Assembly (NCBI RefSeq): GCF_946998875.1
Contig: NZ_CAMQAY010000004.1
Coordinates: 15,985-79,984 of the forward strand
Direction of reading: 5' to 3'
Source of the DNA: an uncultured Peptoniphilus sp.
GTDB taxonomy: Bacteria; Bacillota; Clostridia; Tissierellales; Peptoniphilaceae
DNA length: 64,000 bases
Shown: positions 62,013-64,000 of the stretch, piece after piece
How the letters are laid out: each line of letters starts with the position of its first letter
Position numbering within the stretch: position 1 is the first letter of the stretch
Position numbers and translations under genes: made by a program
Notes under the pieces: model-generated
The model's database searches: none
The model's input: the letters and a program-made list of their open reading frames with translations, nothing else
Told to the model about the DNA's origin: nothing

Positions 62013-62486
62013 TTGGAAAAAGATATATTTTTCACACCGGAAGGTCTAGAAAAAATTGAAAATGAAATTGAGTATTTAAAAACAGTTAGAAGAAAGGAAG
62101 TTTCTGAAAGAATTAAAGTTGCCCTAGGTTATGGCGACCTTTCTGAAAACTCTGAATATGACGAAGCTAAAAACGAACAAGCACAAGTTGAAGAGAGAAT
62201 CGCAAAACTTGAAATGATGCTTCGTAATGCAAAGATAATTGATGAAAAAGATTTAAATACAGATGTAGTTAACATTGGTTCAAGCGTAAAAGTAAGAGAA
62301 CTTGACACTATGGAAGAAGACGAATACACAATTGTTGGTTCAGCAGAAGCAGATCCACTAGAAGGAAAAATTTCTAATGAATCACCAGTTGGCTCAAGAC
62401 TTATTGGCAATCGCATTGGCGATGTAGTGGAAGTTGAAGTTCCAGACGGAATTATTAAATACGAAATTTGCGGAATAACTATTTAG
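62013..62486 (+). CDS. greA: Transcription elongation factor GreA
   Basis: GreA rescues backtracked RNA polymerase by stimulating transcript cleavage. The 157-aa protein has an N-terminal coiled coil (~10-75) with the acidic tip in [17 protein letters not shown] and a C-terminal FKBP-like domain ending [13 protein letters not shown]...VEVPDGI. The start is TTG, seven bases after GAGGAGAG, giving [14 protein letters not shown]. Confidence 0.95.
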   Translation: MEKDIFFTPEGLEKIENEIEYLKTVRRKEVSERIKVALGYGDLSENSEYDEAKNEQAQVEERIAKLEMMLRNAKIIDEKDLNTDVVNIGSSVKVRELDTMEEDEYTIVGSAEADPLEGKISNESPVGSRLIGNRIGDVVEVEVPDGIIKYEICGITI

Positions 62487-62496
62487 GAGGCAATTT

Positions 62497-64000
62497 GTGA
62501 AAAAAACAGAAGATGCAAATCTAAATGAAATGCTTTTGTTAAAGAGACAAAAGCTTGACGAATTAAAAAGCGAAGGAAAGGACCCCTTTGTAAATGAAAC
62601 TTACAATGTAACTGCTCATTCAATGGACATCAAAGAAGAATTCAAGGAAGATGAAGAGAGAGAAGTTTCCATAGCTGGTCGTGTAATGAGCAAGAGACGC
62701 CACGGTAAAATTTGTTTCTTAGACCTTAGAGATTCAGTGGGAACTATCCAAGTATTTGCAAGAAAGGATGTCCTTGAAGATAAATACGAAGAAGTAAAGG
62801 GACTTGACATTGGAGATATAGTTGGAGTAAAGGGAGTTGTATTTAAGACAGAAGCTGGTGAAATCACAGTTCGTGCCACTGACTTGACACTACTTTCAAA
62901 ATCACTTCAAATCCTTCCAGAAAAATTCCACGGACTAAAGGACCCAGACCTTAGATACAGACAAAGATATGTTGATTTAATTGTAAATCCAGAAGTAAAA
63001 GATGTATTTATAAAGAGAAATAAAATCATCAAAAAAATTAGAGAATTTTTAGACAACTTAGGATTTTTGGAAGTTGAAACACCAATCCTTGGCACAGTAG
63101 CAGGTGGAGCAAATGCAAGACCTTTCTACACTCATCACAACACTCTTGACATTGACATGCAACTTAGAATTGCCAACGAACTTTTCCTAAAGAGATTAAT
63201 CGTTGGTGGCTTTGAAAAAGTTTATGAAATGGGCAAGATGTTTAGAAACGAAGGAATGGACCCTAAGCACAATCCTGAATTTACAAATATTGAACTTTAC
63301 CAAGCCTATGTAGACTACCATGAAATGATGAGAATAACTGAAAACTTATTCGAATATGTAGCACTTGAAGTTCTTGGAACAGATAAAATAAATTATCAAG
63401 GTACAGAAATTTCATTAAAGGCACCTTGGAAGAGAATCACCATGATCGATGCAGTTAAAAAATACGCTGATGTAGACTTTAACGAAATCGATACAGATGA
63501 AAAGGCAAGAGAAATTGCAAGAGAAAAGGGACTAGAAATTTCTGACTACGACACTTGGGGCAAAATTCTTTCAGAAATGTTTGAAGAATTCTGCGAAGAA
63601 CACCTAGTTGAACCAACTTTTGTAATTGGCCATCCAGTAGAAGTTTCTCCACTTGCAAAGAGAAATCCAGAGGATCCAAGACTTACACAAAGATTTGAAG
63701 CCTTCATAAACACTTGGGAATTTGCCAACGCCTTCTCTGAACTTAACGACCCAATCGACCAAAGAGAAAGATTTGAAGCACAAGTTAGAGAAAAAGAAGC
63801 AGGCGACGATGAAGCTCATCCAATGGATTCAGACTTCATCAACGCAATTGAAGTAGGTCTTCCACCAACAGGGGGACTTGGAATTGGCGTTGACAGAATG
63901 ATTGTACTCTTAACAGACCAACCATCTATTAGAGATGTACTTTTATTCCCAACAATGAAGCCAATAGGCTTAGAAAAGGCAGAAAATGGGGGTTTGTCAA
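62497..64000 (+). CDS. lysS: Lysyl-tRNA synthetase, class II (3' end outside window)
   Basis: The frame is open from GTG 62497 (AGGAGG upstream) to the end of the window, 501 codons. The OB-fold tRNA-binding domain covers ~residues 55-165 ([20 protein letters not shown]). The class II core shows motif 2 in [19 protein letters not shown] and motif 3 in [19 protein letters not shown], with [13 protein letters not shown] near the usual C-terminus, so only a few residues are missing. It follows greA by 10 bp, as in many Firmicutes. Confidence 0.96.
   Translation, partial: MKKTEDANLNEMLLLKRQKLDELKSEGKDPFVNETYNVTAHSMDIKEEFKEDEEREVSIAGRVMSKRRHGKICFLDLRDSVGTIQVFARKDVLEDKYEEVKGLDIGDIVGVKGVVFKTEAGEITVRATDLTLLSKSLQILPEKFHGLKDPDLRYRQRYVDLIVNPEVKDVFIKRNKIIKKIREFLDNLGFLEVETPILGTVAGGANARPFYTHHNTLDIDMQLRIANELFLKRLIVGGFEKVYEMGKMFRNEGMDPKHNPEFTNIELYQAYVDYHEMMRITENLFEYVALEVLGTDKINYQGTEISLKAPWKRITMIDAVKKYADVDFNEIDTDEKAREIAREKGLEISDYDTWGKILSEMFEEFCEEHLVEPTFVIGHPVEVSPLAKRNPEDPRLTQRFEAFINTWEFANAFSELNDPIDQRERFEAQVREKEAGDDEAHPMDSDFINAIEVGLPPTGGLGIGVDRMIVLLTDQPSIRDVLLFPTMKPIGLEKAENGGLS

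Noticed and set aside
1..64000. tRNA, rRNA, CRISPR arrays, transposases or phage genes
   Set aside because: I looked for tRNA-like cloverleaf ends, repeat-spacer patterns and integrase/transposase motifs while reading and saw none; a tRNAscan or IS database search was not possible.

Overview
The window is one continuous stretch of an AT-rich Firmicutes chromosome. The combination of a butyrate-type thiolase/crotonase/3-hydroxybutyryl-CoA dehydrogenase operon, SLH and stalk-domain surface proteins, aspartate carbamoyltransferase with a separate zinc regulatory chain, and the Bacillus/Clostridium-like order mazG-hup-rqcP-divIC-S1-tilS-hpt-ftsH-coaX-dusB-greA-lysS points to a Gram-positive anaerobic coccus of the Tissierellia (Peptoniphilus/Anaerococcus type). 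That assignment is inference from gene content. No rRNA, tRNA, CRISPR array, insertion sequence or prophage was recognised.

Layout. 0-6.2 kb: the end of an LTA-synthase-like sulfatase gene, an M20 amidohydrolase, then sua5-rpiB-upp-tagO-mnaA (tRNA modification, pentose and uracil metabolism, start of cell-wall polymer synthesis). 6.2-9.5 kb: MaoC-type hydratase-thl-crt-hbd (C4 acyl-CoA metabolism; no bcd/etf here). 9.5-12.9 kb: three small membrane proteins around a histidine kinase/LuxR-type regulator pair; two of the small genes share a promoter-proximal 22-bp box. 13.0-17.4 kb (minus): FMN riboswitch-ribD-ribE-ribBA-ribH-HAD phosphatase. 18.0-21.0 kb: pyrB-pyrI-pyrK-pyrD. 21.1-25.5 kb: a PhaE/phasin-like protein, a lipoprotein, a threonine-dehydratase-like enzyme and an aminotransferase. 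25.5-28.2 kb (minus): a MoxR ATPase/VWA protein pair. 28.2-28.7 kb: a 38-aa membrane peptide gene and a complete type I toxin-antitoxin cassette. 28.7-33.2 kb: T-box-serS, then a Mn-type riboswitch in front of a P-type ATPase. 33.2-36.9 kb: a CPBP protease and a YtrA-like regulator/ABC transporter operon. 37-39 kb: a purine permease and a YefM/YoeB pair. 39.1-46.6 kb: surface proteins around gltX. 46.7-50.2 kb: AEC transporter, SAM-I riboswitch-metK, and a DapF-like racemase. 50.3-64 kb: the conserved housekeeping block, interrupted by a minus-strand class A PBP gene and a BirA-type-operator-controlled bioY, ending in lysS, which runs off the window.

Regulation is unusually readable. Four cis-acting RNAs are present (FMN, T-box(Ser), yybP-ykoY/Mn, SAM-I), plus candidate leaders in front of hup and greA. 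Three genes share a compact arrangement in which the promoter -10 lies in the loop of a terminator-like hairpin whose 3' arm carries the next gene's Shine-Dalgarno sequence. The observations most worth following are the type I toxin-antitoxin locus, the shared box linked to the two-component system, the loop-promoter architecture, the perfect YtrA-type operator in front of the CPBP protease, and the HAD phosphatase in the riboflavin operon.
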